From Alligator mississippiensis (Eukaryota > Chordata > Crocodylia > Alligatoridae): 64,000 nucleotides of DNA. The position numbers and the translations under genes were made by a program. Below are positions 35,318 to 45,600 of the stretch, piece after piece. The stretch lies in contig NC_081831.1 of the NCBI RefSeq assembly GCF_030867095.1, positions 68,896,716 to 68,960,715 of the forward strand, in the 5' to 3' direction. Numbering within the stretch: position 1 is the first letter of the stretch; every line of letters begins with the position of its first letter. The notes below the pieces were generated by a model. The model ran no database searches, was not told the origin of the DNA, and was given only the letters and a program-made list of their open reading frames with translations.

Positions 35318-36875
35318 ACACTAGCCAATTGCCGATCAAGAATGACAGGGGGGTGAAGGGGGAGGGGGCTGGGATGGAGTGCCACCACCTAACGCCCCAT
35401 GCTGCCCTTGTTCTGCCTGTTGCAAGGAGCGGGGGGTGGGGGGAGCTGAGGCCAGCAACACTGGCATTGCTGGCCTTGGCTCCCCCACCCTCTGTACGGT
35501 TCTTGGCACTGCTTCAGAATCATGGCGGCACGCTCCCATGTTTGGAGCACGCTGATTGGCTGTTTCTGTCAGCCAATTAGAGTGCAAATAAAGTGTTACA
35601 GATAGACAGACAGTAGTGCTGTACAAAGCCACAAGTATTCACTTCAGATTTGGATTCAGCCGATTTGGAGGGACAGCGATTCAACTCAGTGATTTGAATC
35701 ACTGTCCGGATTTGATTCGGCTGATTCGGATCCAAAGATTCGATGCTGATTCAGAGATTTGGTCATAGACTAGGCAGGCAGCAGTCCTCACCACACTGGA
35801 CACAGCTACCTCCAGCTGGTAAGTCTGTTGTGGTGGGTGGAGGGAAGGGGTATGTGGCAGATCAATGTCCCCACAGCGAGGGAGGGATTGGGGATGGGGC
35901 TGGGACAAGATGCCCAGCTGGGGCGGGTGGCGCGGGACTCAGAGAGGGGGGCTCCCACCACTGCATGCCGCTGTGCGCTGCCAGTCCTGGAGGGCATGGG
36001 AGCGGTCATGTGCCCCTGGATCTGCGTGGGGTGGGCTGGACCAGGCTGCACTGCAGACAGGTGGCGGAAAGCACTGGGAGCGGGAGGTATGCCCTCCTGT
36101 CACTCACCCAGCCTTGTCCAGCCTCCAGCAGGGCATGGCTGTGGACACATGAACCCAGATCAGAGAGAGGCTGGTGGCAGGGGCTATGGGGAATTTTAGG
36201 GTGGCTGCAGACCCCCCATAGTCCCCGTTTCACTGCATTGTGTGGGATGGGTGGAGCCAGGGCTGCGCTCAGGCTGCAGCTGGGGCTAGCCGCCAGCAGC
36301 ACAGCCCTGACTCCACCCACCCCATGGAGAGCAGCCTGACAGCAGGTGGCTGGGGCTAGCCTCCCAGATTGCAGCCCGGCCCAGTCTGCCCTGCACAGAT
36401 CTGGGGGCACATGCCCACTCCCATGCCCTCCCATACCGATGGTGTGCAGCAGTGTGCAGTGGCAGGCGCCCCCCTCCCCGAGTCCCGCGCCTCCCTGGCC
36501 TGGGCAGCTTGTTCTAGCCCCAGCCCCAATCCCTCCCTTGCTGTGGGGGCATTGATCTGCCCCCCACCCCCATGCATCTTGCCTCCCTCCTCCGCCCACG
36601 ACAGCAGACTTACTAGTTGGAGGCAGCTGTGTCCAGCGTGGTGGGGACTGCTGCCTAGTTAGTCTATGGCTAAATCTCCAAATCAGTACTGAATCTTTTC
36701 CAAATCGATTCAGAGGCTTCCAATTCTATTCGGGCCTTTTAATTGTTCTCACAATTTGATTCAGATTCAGAGATTCAGCTGCTGAATCAGGCCGAATCTC
36801 CTCTGAATCGAATCGGCTACTGAAGCTTCACGCAGCCCTAACAGACAGACAGACTTAGGCTTTTATAATATTAGA
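35318..36875. mobile_element. unclassified GACAGACAGACT-tailed element, copy 2 (middle of nest)
   Basis: Same start and end as 22850-23530. It is flanked by identical ATTTATGAC at 35309-35317 and 36876-36884, a 9-bp target duplication. Its (ACAG)n tail region is split by a foldback hAT element at 35614-36840. GC-rich, non-coding. Confidence 0.75.
35614..36840. mobile_element. foldback hAT-like element, copy 2 (innermost of nest)
   Basis: Begins TAGTGCTGTACAAAGC and its right end inverted begins TAGGGCTGCGTGAAGCTTCA; both sides carry ACAGACAG (35606-35613 and 36841-36848), though the setting is an ACAG repeat. Sub-terminal words match copies 1 and 3 (GATTTGAATCACTGTCCGG, GATTCGATGCTGATTCAGAG). 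The core from about 35770 to 36655 is a long inverted repeat: GACTAGGCAGGCAGCAGTCC at 35768 mirrors GGACTGCTGCCTAGTTAGTC near 36645, and GGGAGGGATTGGGGATGG at 35879 mirrors CCCCAATCCCTCCCTTGC near 36525. The 198-codon frames on both strands come from this GC-rich palindrome. Confidence 0.8.
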
Positions 36876-37166
36876 ATTTATGACTCATTCTCCTTCCCCC
36901 CCAACCTGTCTCTCACCCATTGACCCCTTCATTTACATTGTCACTGACTGCCTTTCTTGCATGCATATCAGCCTGTGGTTTCTTTACTATTCATTCCAGC
37001 CAGGAAAAGCACACACCAACTGCAGATGCTTCCTCCACTTGATGAAAGGTGTTTGTGCCCGAAAGCTTGCAAAGAAGAATTTTTTTCAACTGCAGTATTT
37101 GAGTTGGTCTAATAAAAGATATCCGTTTTACCCAAAGAACCTTGTCTGCCTATATATGTATGTATG

Positions 37167-38078
37167 CACCCATAGACTGCAGGATGGTGAGCTCAGAGTG
37201 CTAAGTAGGATGGAGGCAGTGGGGGTAGGTGGATATGAAGTACTGAACATCAGATCAGTGGGATGTTTATGATTGTAGAATTGTTCTCACTGTATACTTT
37301 CTTGCTGTGAAGAGAGAGACCTTGTAAGGACATACATCCTGGATAAAATGGACCTGGAGTGAGAGCTTCTGGATTATCAGTGCTGTAGGCTGTACAAATG
37401 GACTTAAGAGCAAATGGAATCGTATCAAAAAGGGAATCCTAATCGTATAATAGGATGTAAGTAGAAATCCATTTGGCAAATGCAGCCTTCTTGGAAGGTA
37501 GTACTCCTTCAGAACACTGCAGTAAAAACTTTCTGGTTGCACAGAAAACCTCTATGATGGAAAAATATTGTGTAGAAAATGAGAAACTACCATGCATAAG
37601 TCCAAGTAACTGCTTTTATAGTACCTGTTCCATTGAAAAAAAGAGTTGTTAGGTTCTATGATAATTTAACTGCTAGATATCTTGGGATTGCAAAATTCTA
37701 AGATGAGATAAGACAATGTCTCTTGGGTTAACTGAATAGTATGTAGAAAACCAGGGCAGGAAACATGATGACTGCAGTGTAAAGAGAAAGAGCTTTCTCC
37801 TTAAACAGCATGTGCAGAATGGAACAGGAAGAGAGCATGTTACTTTGTCAAAATCAGGCAATTGCTGTAAGCTGATGGCCATGGGATGTTTCATGAAAAG
37901 ACCTGAAATTTACCTCTTAAACTTGTGCAATCTTGGCTCTAGCAGAGGTCTTGGTAGAAGATTTCTTCACCAGATGTGGGGTCCAGGTGGGTGACAGATC
38001 AAGGGAGAAACTTAAAATCCAGAATGTTTCAGTACGCTTGTGAGATTTGTAGCAGTTTACCAAACCAGTGCACCTGCT
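37167..38078. other. intergenic stretch, no gene
   Basis: No exon, RNA gene or repeat family recognised. Confidence 0.45.
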
Positions 38079-38122
38079 ATCTAATGCAGGGGTCAGTAGT
38101 GTTTTCTGGCGGGGCGTTAGAG

Positions 38123-39304
38123 CAGGGGAGGGCAAAATATAGCCCATGAGCTGGATGCAGCTTGCCAAGCACTTTCATCTGGCCCATGGCGTGCACCAAT
38201 GAAATGCACCCCACCCAGCCCTTCTGCCCATGAGGGTGGGAGTGAGGCACCTACTTGTACATGCAGCCCCCAACATACCCTATCGCACATCGCTCCCACC
38301 CTTGTGGGTGGAAGGGCCTGACCCCACCAGCACAGCTTCTGCACAGGGCTGCTGCTGCTCCACTTTCCTGGTCTCCTGTTGGCTCTGGGCAGCAGGTTGG
38401 GAAGCAGTGGGTGGAAGCACAGAGTGTGGGGCTGGGCTGGCAGCAGCATGAGCCTGTACCCAGGGAGGCGGTGGCAGTGTGGAGCTCAGCTGGGCAGCAT
38501 GTGGGTGTGTGTGTGTGGGGATCCCTCCCACCTTCCCCCCACGGCACACAGCCCTGGCAGATAGTGGCAGCAGCAGCAGCAGCGCGTGAGTGGCAGGGAG
38601 TGCTGGCAATACAGACAGCCCAGGGGAGGCTGTGCCCCTCATTGCGATGTACAGCACAACTCCCTACATATACACAACCCCCCAACATATCCTATGCCCC
38701 CTCCATACAGCCACACACCCTCAAAAACTCCTCCCCCACACCCCCACATCCTACCACACACCCACACCCCCACCCACCACATCCCCCCACCATACACAAC
38801 TACCATACACACCCATACCCACACCCACTCATCCCCACCACACACACCCACACTCCACCACACCCATCCCACACCTCACACCCCACCACACACCCCCCCA
38901 CACCCTACCATACACAAACAAACCCCCTACCATATACAAGACTAAGAATTTATTTTTGAGTTATGCAATCACTTCTATATACACTATGCGATCACAAAGC
39001 ATGACAAAAATATTGTTCATAATAAAATTAAAATATGTTATAGTGGGTGTTTGACTTTTACTGTATGGTTTGTTTTTTTTCTGATTCTAACATGGCAACC
39101 CTCCCTCCCGAAAGAAGTATTTCCAGGGGACAAGGGGAAGGATTTCTGGTGGCAAAGGTCAGGGGTTAGGGATCAGACTTCCAATCCCAAGATGGTGACA
39201 AGAGGGCAGGGCAACTGCCAAGGGGTGGGACTACCCACCGGACCCTCAGCAGCTCACCAAAACTCATTAAGCGGCCCTCCACACAAAATAATTGCCCGCC
39301 CCTG
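38123..39304. mobile_element. hAT-like element (inner of a nested pair)
   Basis: Begins CAGGGGAGGGCAAAATATAG and ends AATTGCCCGCCCCTG (inverted CAGGGGCGGGCAATTATTTT). Flanks CGTTAGAG (38115-38122) and GGCTAGAG (39305-39312) agree at 6 of 8. The interior includes GC-rich sequence and a 280-bp CACACC-rich tract; no transposase. A relative with GGGCAAAATACAGCCCG ends is at 47315-47501. Confidence 0.75.
38650..38940. repeat. CACACC-rich low-complexity tract
   Basis: Almost entirely C and A on the plus strand (CCCACACC, CCACCACATCCCCC words) with guanine nearly absent for about 250 bp. This is cryptic simple sequence and explains the Pro/His/Thr-rich frames at 38255-39054. Confidence 0.85.
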
Positions 39305-39509
39305 GGCTAGAGTGACCTACTCTGGGTCTGAGATGGGCAGGCACTAGGACCTGGCACTAGGACCTGGCGGCTAACAAAGACCCGTGTTTGGCTGCAGTGG
39401 TGCAGCAGCGCAGGCAGAGCTCCCACTGCTGACTGACACCAAAGCAATGGCTCTGTGGGCCAGATCCAAAGGGGCTGCAGTCTGTAGAGTGGTGACCCCT
39501 GATCTAACA

Positions 39510-42500
39510 GGATGGTGGAAAGGTTCAGCTGACTAGCTAAGTAGAACAGTACTAAAGGGACCAGGATATTCAATTCCTTTTAATAGGTTTTTTCATTAAC
39601 CAGTATGAATACTAGTTGTGCTTCAGCATGCTTTGTATTTCAGCATAGGCTGAGAACCCTAGAAGACCTCTTCTACAGAGTCCCTGAATAGGAACAAAGA
39701 AACTTGCATTATTTGAAATTAGAGAGAAACCTTACAATCCAACAATGCAAAGTCTTACTCCTTTACTAGAGAGAATGTGTATCTAGCATCTGGTAAAAAG
39801 AAGGCTGCAGGAGGAATGAGATTGTGATTTAAGGCTTGGTGTGACTCCTCTGCCCCCCTCGCCAAATTTCTGGACCCATGGGGAGCTCCATGGGCCATAT
39901 GACATGACCTCTGTGGAGGCTGAGCAGTATTGGCCTACAGGACACAGTTGAGCTTTAGTTATTCACAAGGACTGTCTGGCAAAGTACTTCCTTAGAAGCT
40001 GAGAACATACTGTGGAAACTGGGAGTGGAAGAGGTGGGATAGACGTGAGACCCCCACTGACCAGAATGGGCAGGATACGTCCCAGATGCCAGGCCTCACA
40101 GAGGAATAGACCCTCCTCAAGAACTCCATTGAAAGTGGTACCTCTTGGGTGGCTGCAAGGAAACTGGGCACGAAGGGAAAGGGATTTGAATTAGAGTAAA
40201 ACCAGCTTGGGTTGGTTATGCAGAAGTATCCTGACAGAAATTGTGTCAGTCTATACAGTGGGCTCTGTTTAAGTGTGGTTTCAGGGCTGAAAAAAACTAT
40301 GTACTTACCTGAATTAAACATAAACAATGCTCATGGCTGTGCCGTGCTATCTTCCATTTCGGGGCCTCTTAGCTCTCATCATTTTCAAGGTTTCTAATAG
40401 CAAGTTTCAGGGAGACAGCTAGACAATTTCATGGCTGCTCCTGTCATTTCCAAGGTTTCTAGTGGCAGCCTCTGACAGCTGCTTCCCCATCAGCGTTTCT
40501 GGTACTGTGACACAGAGTACAATTAGTTCCAACGTAGACAGTTGCAGTTCATATGCAGTTAACTGGAATATAGTTATGCAGCAGATAGTGGGACTGGAAA
40601 ATGCTAGGCTGTAAACAACAAATTGGATCTGGCATTGTTTTATGCACTTAAACAAATATTGCACTCCTCTAGTTCATTGCAATATACTGCAAATAGTTAC
40701 ACTCGTATCCCTTGTAAATTTGTCTTCATTTCCTCCCCTCTGGAGTCAGTGGTTGGTTGATGGTACCACCATTATTTATTTCTTTTTGTCTGCTTTTAGA
40801 TGACTGGCTGGCTGAAATGAGCTAGGGTTATTGTTAAACTGGAGATTTAGAAAGAAGCTGGTGGGCGTAATAGTTTCCTTCTTTTCAGGCGAAATGAAGA
40901 ACAACTACATGTTCAGCAATAGCTGAAACAAGAGGAACCACTACCCAAAACATGCAGGACATGTTCCTAAGCAGCTTCTTTCTGTGTGGTTGGAAGAACA
41001 TTGCTGTGGGTTCAGTATAAATACCGGGGCAGTGAACTGACTTGCGAATGCCAGGTGTGTGCCTATATGTGTGCAGTCAGAGAAGGGGCAGAAACACTGC
41101 AGGAGCCACTCCAGCAGACTGGAAAGGAAACCCTGGAGAAGCCTTGCTAAGTGTGACCTCTGAGAAATCCTAGAGAAAACGTACTGGACAGAATAGTGAC
41201 TGAAAGAGGCTTGGAATATGAGCAAGGAAACTATCTTTTATGTTCAGGGAAACAAGACTTCATAAATGCCTTCTTAACAGAATTGCTTCAGAGAGACCTT
41301 TTCACATCACTAATTTGTCCTAACCAAAACAATCTCCAATAATCTGAGAATGCTTTAATCACCATAGTTTAAAGAAGCATATTCACAGAAACAGTAGGAT
41401 ACTAGGGAAGAGATTCAAGCAAGTAGTACCTGGATGCCCCTTGTCCATATCAAATCTGTAGTGATCTCATAGCTTCACAAGAAACAGCAAACTATTTCCA
41501 TAGCAGTACATCTTCCACGGAGTATTTCATAGGCTTCCTGGGGTTATACTGATTTTCACTTTTTTCCTGCAATTCTATTTGAGGTACTTCATTTTTGATC
41601 TAGTGAGCTGTTCATGGTTCAGAACCTGCATGCTTTTTCATGTCCTGTCATAGCTTGACTTCATAGCTACAGCACTTGAAGTCCTTAGCTTAGTTCAAAT
41701 AGGTGTTGGGTCCAGATCAGTCAATGGAAGAGCTCCTGAATCTGGAATTTGCTTACCCCTTATTTACTGACCTTCAGGACACAATGCAAAGCATCTCTTT
41801 TCAAAGGAAATATGTGAGAGATCTTACAGGGACAGAGGGATTGATGGGTTAACAGATATTCACAGTGTTTAAGCAGTATGATGCACACAACAGTTTATGT
41901 GCACACAAGAACCTCTGTTCTATCCTTCAGTCCTGTCCCCTGCTGCCCTGTGCTTTAAAATCTAAAGTTATGTTAGACACAACAATAGAAAAGACTGAGA
42001 AGAGCCCAAGAATTCCAGGCAGGCCTCTGCTCCCACTTCTGATGCCTATGTCTGGCAGCAGATGAAAACTGAACTTCCCTTTACCCTGACTATATTAAGT
42101 CTGTTCTAATAAATACAAAGTGGATAATCCGTTATTTAAAGATTGACTCTTACTTCCCAATTTGCTGTGCAAACTCTGGGTGGCTTTCCTGTATAATCCA
42201 CTGTGCTATATGCTGGCATAAATTAGTTTGCCCCTTCTTTTTGGGACTAAGAACTCTCAGGAACCAGGAAATTATTTGAAAACAACTTGTAATCACTTTT
42301 TAGCGTAACATGACTCATTCATCTGGTTATTTAAATATGCTGTTCTTTATATTCAGAATATTTCAATTATTATATGGTTGCACTTAGAATGTTTGCATTA
42401 TATAGATAAGCAATAAGAAATAAGCAATCTTTTCAACAAGTGTACTAAATTAAAACAGAGCTGAAATATTCAATACCTGTACAAAAACAGCTGTAAGGTG

Positions 42501-42833
42501 GTCTACAAACCTAAACTAGAAGCCTTTTCCCCATCTTGTTGAAACCAAGTTGTACAACAAGCAGCTTTGATACTTTACTAGGAATCCTGTATAAAAGACC
42601 TAGGAGGAAGATCATAGCCTGACAATGCTATCTAGTGGCAAATAGCAGAAATGCTGCTCCTTGGCAGTCTTTATCAGCAATGTCTGCTAGTAAACAGCCT
42701 ATTTTTGGTACAAGTTGACCCAGACCAGTGCTTGTATTTCTAGGTGCCTGTTTAGAAAGGTGTTGAATGCCCCTACCCCTACTTGTATACTTAGAAGAAA
42801 GATGCAGAACTCAGCACTACCTCAGATCTGATG
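39510..42833. other. intergenic stretch, no gene
   Basis: Unique-looking AT-rich sequence with no supported exon or element. Short frames near 39992-40327 and 40941-41225 (minus) have no signature. Confidence 0.5.
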
Positions 42834-42841
42834 TCTTAGAG

Positions 42842-43167
42842 CAGTGGTTTTCAACCTTTTTTTGTACCAGGACCAATTTTTAAACATTAATGGCCGGTCC
42901 TGACCCAGTGCCCCACACCCCCGAACTGCTGCCCCCGCCCCCAGGCCCCAGCTCCGCAATGTGTTGGGTAGGGGTGTGTGTGTGTGGCAGGGGGGATCCC
43001 CAAGCAGCCCCTTGGAGGCTGGAACTCTGTTACTGTACAAGGGAAAAGCCACAGTTTCCCACATTTTTCTCCTTTAAAGGAGAATCCATTTTTAAAGTTT
43101 GCTTGTGACCCTTTCATATATTCTTGTGACCCACTTTTGGGTCATGACCCATGGGTTGAAAAAGATG
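42842..43167. mobile_element. hAT-like element (GGTTTTCAACC family, copy 2)
   Basis: Begins CAGTGGTTTTCAACCTTTTT and ends GGGTTGAAAAAGATG; flanks TCTTAGAG (42834-42841) and TCTTATAG (43168-43175) agree at 7 of 8. Closely related to 25289-25667 but 50 bp shorter, missing part of the AT-rich right segment. Non-autonomous. Confidence 0.88.
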
Positions 43168-43175
43168 TCTTATAG

Positions 43176-43646
43176 TATATGTAGTGGAATTAGGTGCCTA
43201 ACCTGGGTGCCTACATTTTGGAAAAAGATGGCTGCAACTGACTAGCCATTGTCATTTTCCTGGCTTTTAATAGTTCATTTAATGCCAGTTGGTAGAAGCC
43301 TTGAAAACGAAGGGACAGCACAGTCTTGGCATTTCAAGACTTTTAACAGCAGCCTGACAATTGTTTCCCACTTTCCCCTTTTTAGGTGCCAATTAGTATG
43401 CTGTTAAATGGAGTACAGTTACATTACCAAATAGATTGCTTATGCCACAGCACATTGGGAGTGGCATGGTGCTCTGCAGTTAATCAGATTATACATGTAT
43501 TGGATATATGCGTACAAGTGAAGCACATTGTACACGCTATATACTACCAGAGGTAATATGAATAAAGACATATGCAATGCCATACATCAGTGTTCAGATT
43601 CATCCAGAGGTTCATATAGGGGACTGGGTTTTTTACCACTGCATTG
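43176..43646. other. intergenic stretch, no gene
   Basis: No gene or element recognised. Confidence 0.45.
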
Positions 43647-43654
43647 CTGCTGTA

Positions 43655-43894
43655 CAGAGACATCCCTAGTGATATGCGGGGCCTGGGCATATCAGCCTGT
43701 GCGGGGCCCGGGTAGTGGGGCAAGTGGCTGGAGCCGGCAGTGCTTGGCGGCAGCAGCGGCAGAGTCGGCAGCGCTCAAGAGTGGCGCTGCATGCCGGCTG
43801 CAGTGGGACCTCTATGCCACTGACCATGGGGCCCCCCAAAGTGCGGGGCCCAGGGTGGTTGCCCCAATTTGTCTCCACCCTAGGGACGTCTCTG
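43655..43894. mobile_element. hAT-like MITE (CAGAGACGTCCCTAG termini)
   Basis: Begins CAGAGACATCCCTAGTG and ends CACCCTAGGGACGTCTCTG, a 15-bp inverted repeat with one mismatch. Flanks CTGCTGTA (43647-43654) and TTTCTGTA (43895-43902) agree at 6 of 8. 'GCGGGGCC' words occur in both halves. The GC-rich core explains the overlapping frames at 43528-43993. Confidence 0.8.
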
Positions 43895-43902
43895 TTTCTG
43901 TA

Positions 43903-44737
43903 CCTCGACGGTGGAAGGTTTTCTCAAGCTTCATATCTAACTGCTTCTGGCAGTAGAGGTCTTGGGCAGGTCATTCCTATAAAGAAGGTTTAAGGTAAGG
44001 TGAGCTCATTCAGCTGCACCTAGATGTCAGTTTTTGAGGGAGAAGCTTGAAGGAGAACCAGTTTGTGACGGACTAAGGAAGATGGAAGGTAGTAGAGGGT
44101 AGCTGGGAAGATCAGTCCTCTGAAGGCTCAATCACATGCCTGGGATTTGCTAGGCTCAATGACCGTGCAGGCAGTGGGTATGCTAGATCGCCCTAAGGGA
44201 AGTCGTAAGGCTGAGCTCAGATTGAGCCCTGGACTGTCTGCCGTGGACCCTGCCTTTCCTAAGGTACTCAGGGGCATCTTATACGGAGGATCCAGCTTGA
44301 GCCTTTGGGATGGGAATGGGAATCCTTGTTGCCAGCTGTGAGGAAATGCGCACTATGACCTGGACACCTGTGTAGCTACTACCCGGCTCTTTCTGGCATA
44401 GCCAGCCCTCGGTCTGGGACTGCTGGAGACCTCCTGGGATAAACCTCGCCCTTTGAGGGAGGTGGATGTGCTGGCATGAGGGCAGGTGTGCACCTTTTAT
44501 ACAGGGGGTTGCCAATGTTTTTGGCCAAAGTGCTGAAAAAACTGCACCGTCTACCTCGCCAGAAAAACAAAACTGGGGCGGTGCATACATGGCAGGACGT
44601 GCTGCATATTAACATAATCATCATACATGGTTTTTTTTTTTATAGTAAATACCAGGGATTAAAAAAAATTCTAAACCTGGTGACAATAAATAAAACTTCA
44701 TATATTGCCTTTGTATAAAACTTCATATTCTGCCTTC
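43903..44737. other. intergenic stretch upstream of SMARCA1
   Basis: No gene seen. A hAT-like left end (CAGGGGGTTGCCAATGTTTT at about 44508) occurs, but a matching right end was not found. Confidence 0.4.

Positions 44738-44777
<40 letters not shown>
44738..44777. repeat. (TCTA)n microsatellite
   Basis: About ten TCTA units, followed by AT-rich words (GATATATT three times) leading into the CpG island. Confidence 0.95.
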
Positions 44778-44778
<1 letters not shown>

Positions 44779-44919
44779 AATAGATATATTGATATATTGA
44801 TATATTAATGGGTTAACATATACATATATGAGGGCAGCTCATACAGATATGGATATCCATACATCTATAGATACAGGTCTATCTATAGACTGATCTTTAT
44901 ACACAACCGCAGCTCCGCT

Positions 44920-45600
44920 TCGCCCCCAGGTCGCAGCTCCTCCCCCACCCGCCTTTGCCCCGCCCCTCCCGGCTCCCAGCAACAGCTGGCAAACATCGGA
45001 CTGACTTCAGCAGTCGCACTGCGCATGCTCCGCCTCCCCGCGCATGCTCTCGGCGAGCGGACGGACTTTTTCTGGCGCTCGTTCCCCCCGTCGCGCGTCG
45101 AAATCTCGCGATGGATGCGAGGAGCGGGAGACGGAGGGGGCGAGGGCGGGGCCGTGCGGTGTTTTGGGGGGTGGGGGGGAGGGGAAGGCGGCAGCTCAGC
45201 GCTGCGCCATGGACAGCGGCCCCGACAGCCCCGGCCGCTCGGATGACGAGGTGCCCTCCACCTCCGCCGCCGCCGCCTCCGCGCAGGAGCCCGGCGTCGA
45301 GGAGGTGCGCGGGGACCGTTCGTGGGGGCGGGTGGCGCGGGCGGGGCTACGTCACCCTCGGAGCGCGCGAGGCACCAACGGCCGCTCCCCCCCCTTCCCC
45401 CGGTGTCACCGCTGCGCGCCAAGGGCGGGGGGCGCTCCTGGAGCTGCGCGCGCAGCGCCCGGGGGCGGGCAGGCGGGCGCCCTTGACCTCTTGTGCAGGG
45501 GCCTTCCCGCGCGGGGTGTCCTGGGCCGCCCTCGGCTGGTGTCAGAGCAGCCGAGGGGGAGGCTGAGCCCCAGGGTCCCAGCCTAGCTGGGTGTCCTTGA
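44920..45600 (+). promoter_or_regulatory. SMARCA1: CpG island and promoter of SMARCA1
   Basis: A sharp rise in CpG density covers the first coding exon. Upstream of the start codon are two NRF1-like GCGCATGCTC sites (45021-45030 and 45040-45049), exactly 19 bp apart, and a TCTCGCGA box at 45104-45111. Both motifs are typical of TATA-less housekeeping promoters, and no TATA box is seen. Out-of-frame ATGs occur at 45025 and 45111 and an in-frame one at 45044, so transcription start position decides whether they matter. The 259-codon antisense frame (44883-45662) is a GC artefact. Confidence 0.75.
45209..45304 (+). CDS. SMARCA1: SMARCA1 coding exon 1
   Basis: Encodes 32 residues beginning [20 protein letters not shown]. 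The start codon has a strong context (GCGCCATGG). The donor GTGCGC after GAG (phase 0) is acceptable. This poorly conserved Ala/Glu tail cannot be checked by homology, so the exact start rests on context and frame. The in-frame ATG at 45044 would add 55 residues rich in Arg/Gly, unlike family N-termini. Confidence 0.8.

Larger units (their letters stand above)
34832..37155. mobile_element. long inverted-repeat element (outer host of a three-deep nest)
   Basis: Left arm 34850-35130 (GTTCTTTGGGTAAGTCTGAT, TGCAAGCTTTCGGGCACAAA, CTGGCTGGAATGAATAGTAA, GTCAGTGACAATGTAAATTA) is mirrored by right arm 36885-37150 (TTTACATTGTCACTGACTGC, TTACTATTCATTCCAGCCAG, TTTGTGCCCGAAAGCTTGCA, TTTACCCAAAGAACCTTG). 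The arms are about 280 bp each. The centre also folds: CTATATTTAGTCC near 35205 mirrors GGACTAAATATAG near 35283. The element at 35318-36875 later inserted between the arms. No protein coding. Confidence 0.75.
38087..39501. mobile_element. hAT-like element (outer of a nested pair)
   Basis: Begins CAGGGGTCAGTAGTG and ends GTGGTGACCCCTG (inverted CAGGGGTCACCAC). Flanking octamers ATCTAATG (38079-38086) and ATCTAACA (39502-39509) agree at 6 of 8. Its own sequence is 38087-38122 plus 39313-39501, about 225 bp, split by the inner element. It contains a small tandem repeat, CACTAGGACCTGG twice near 39343-39367. Confidence 0.75.

Noticed and set aside
35743..36599. Nearly 200-codon frames on both strands
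   Set aside because: They lie in the palindromic core of a foldback element; both strands encode similar low-complexity text because the DNA is an inverted repeat.
38255..39054. 234-codon Pro/His/Thr-rich plus-strand frame
   Set aside because: It reads through a CACACC simple tract inside a hAT-like element and has no exon borders.
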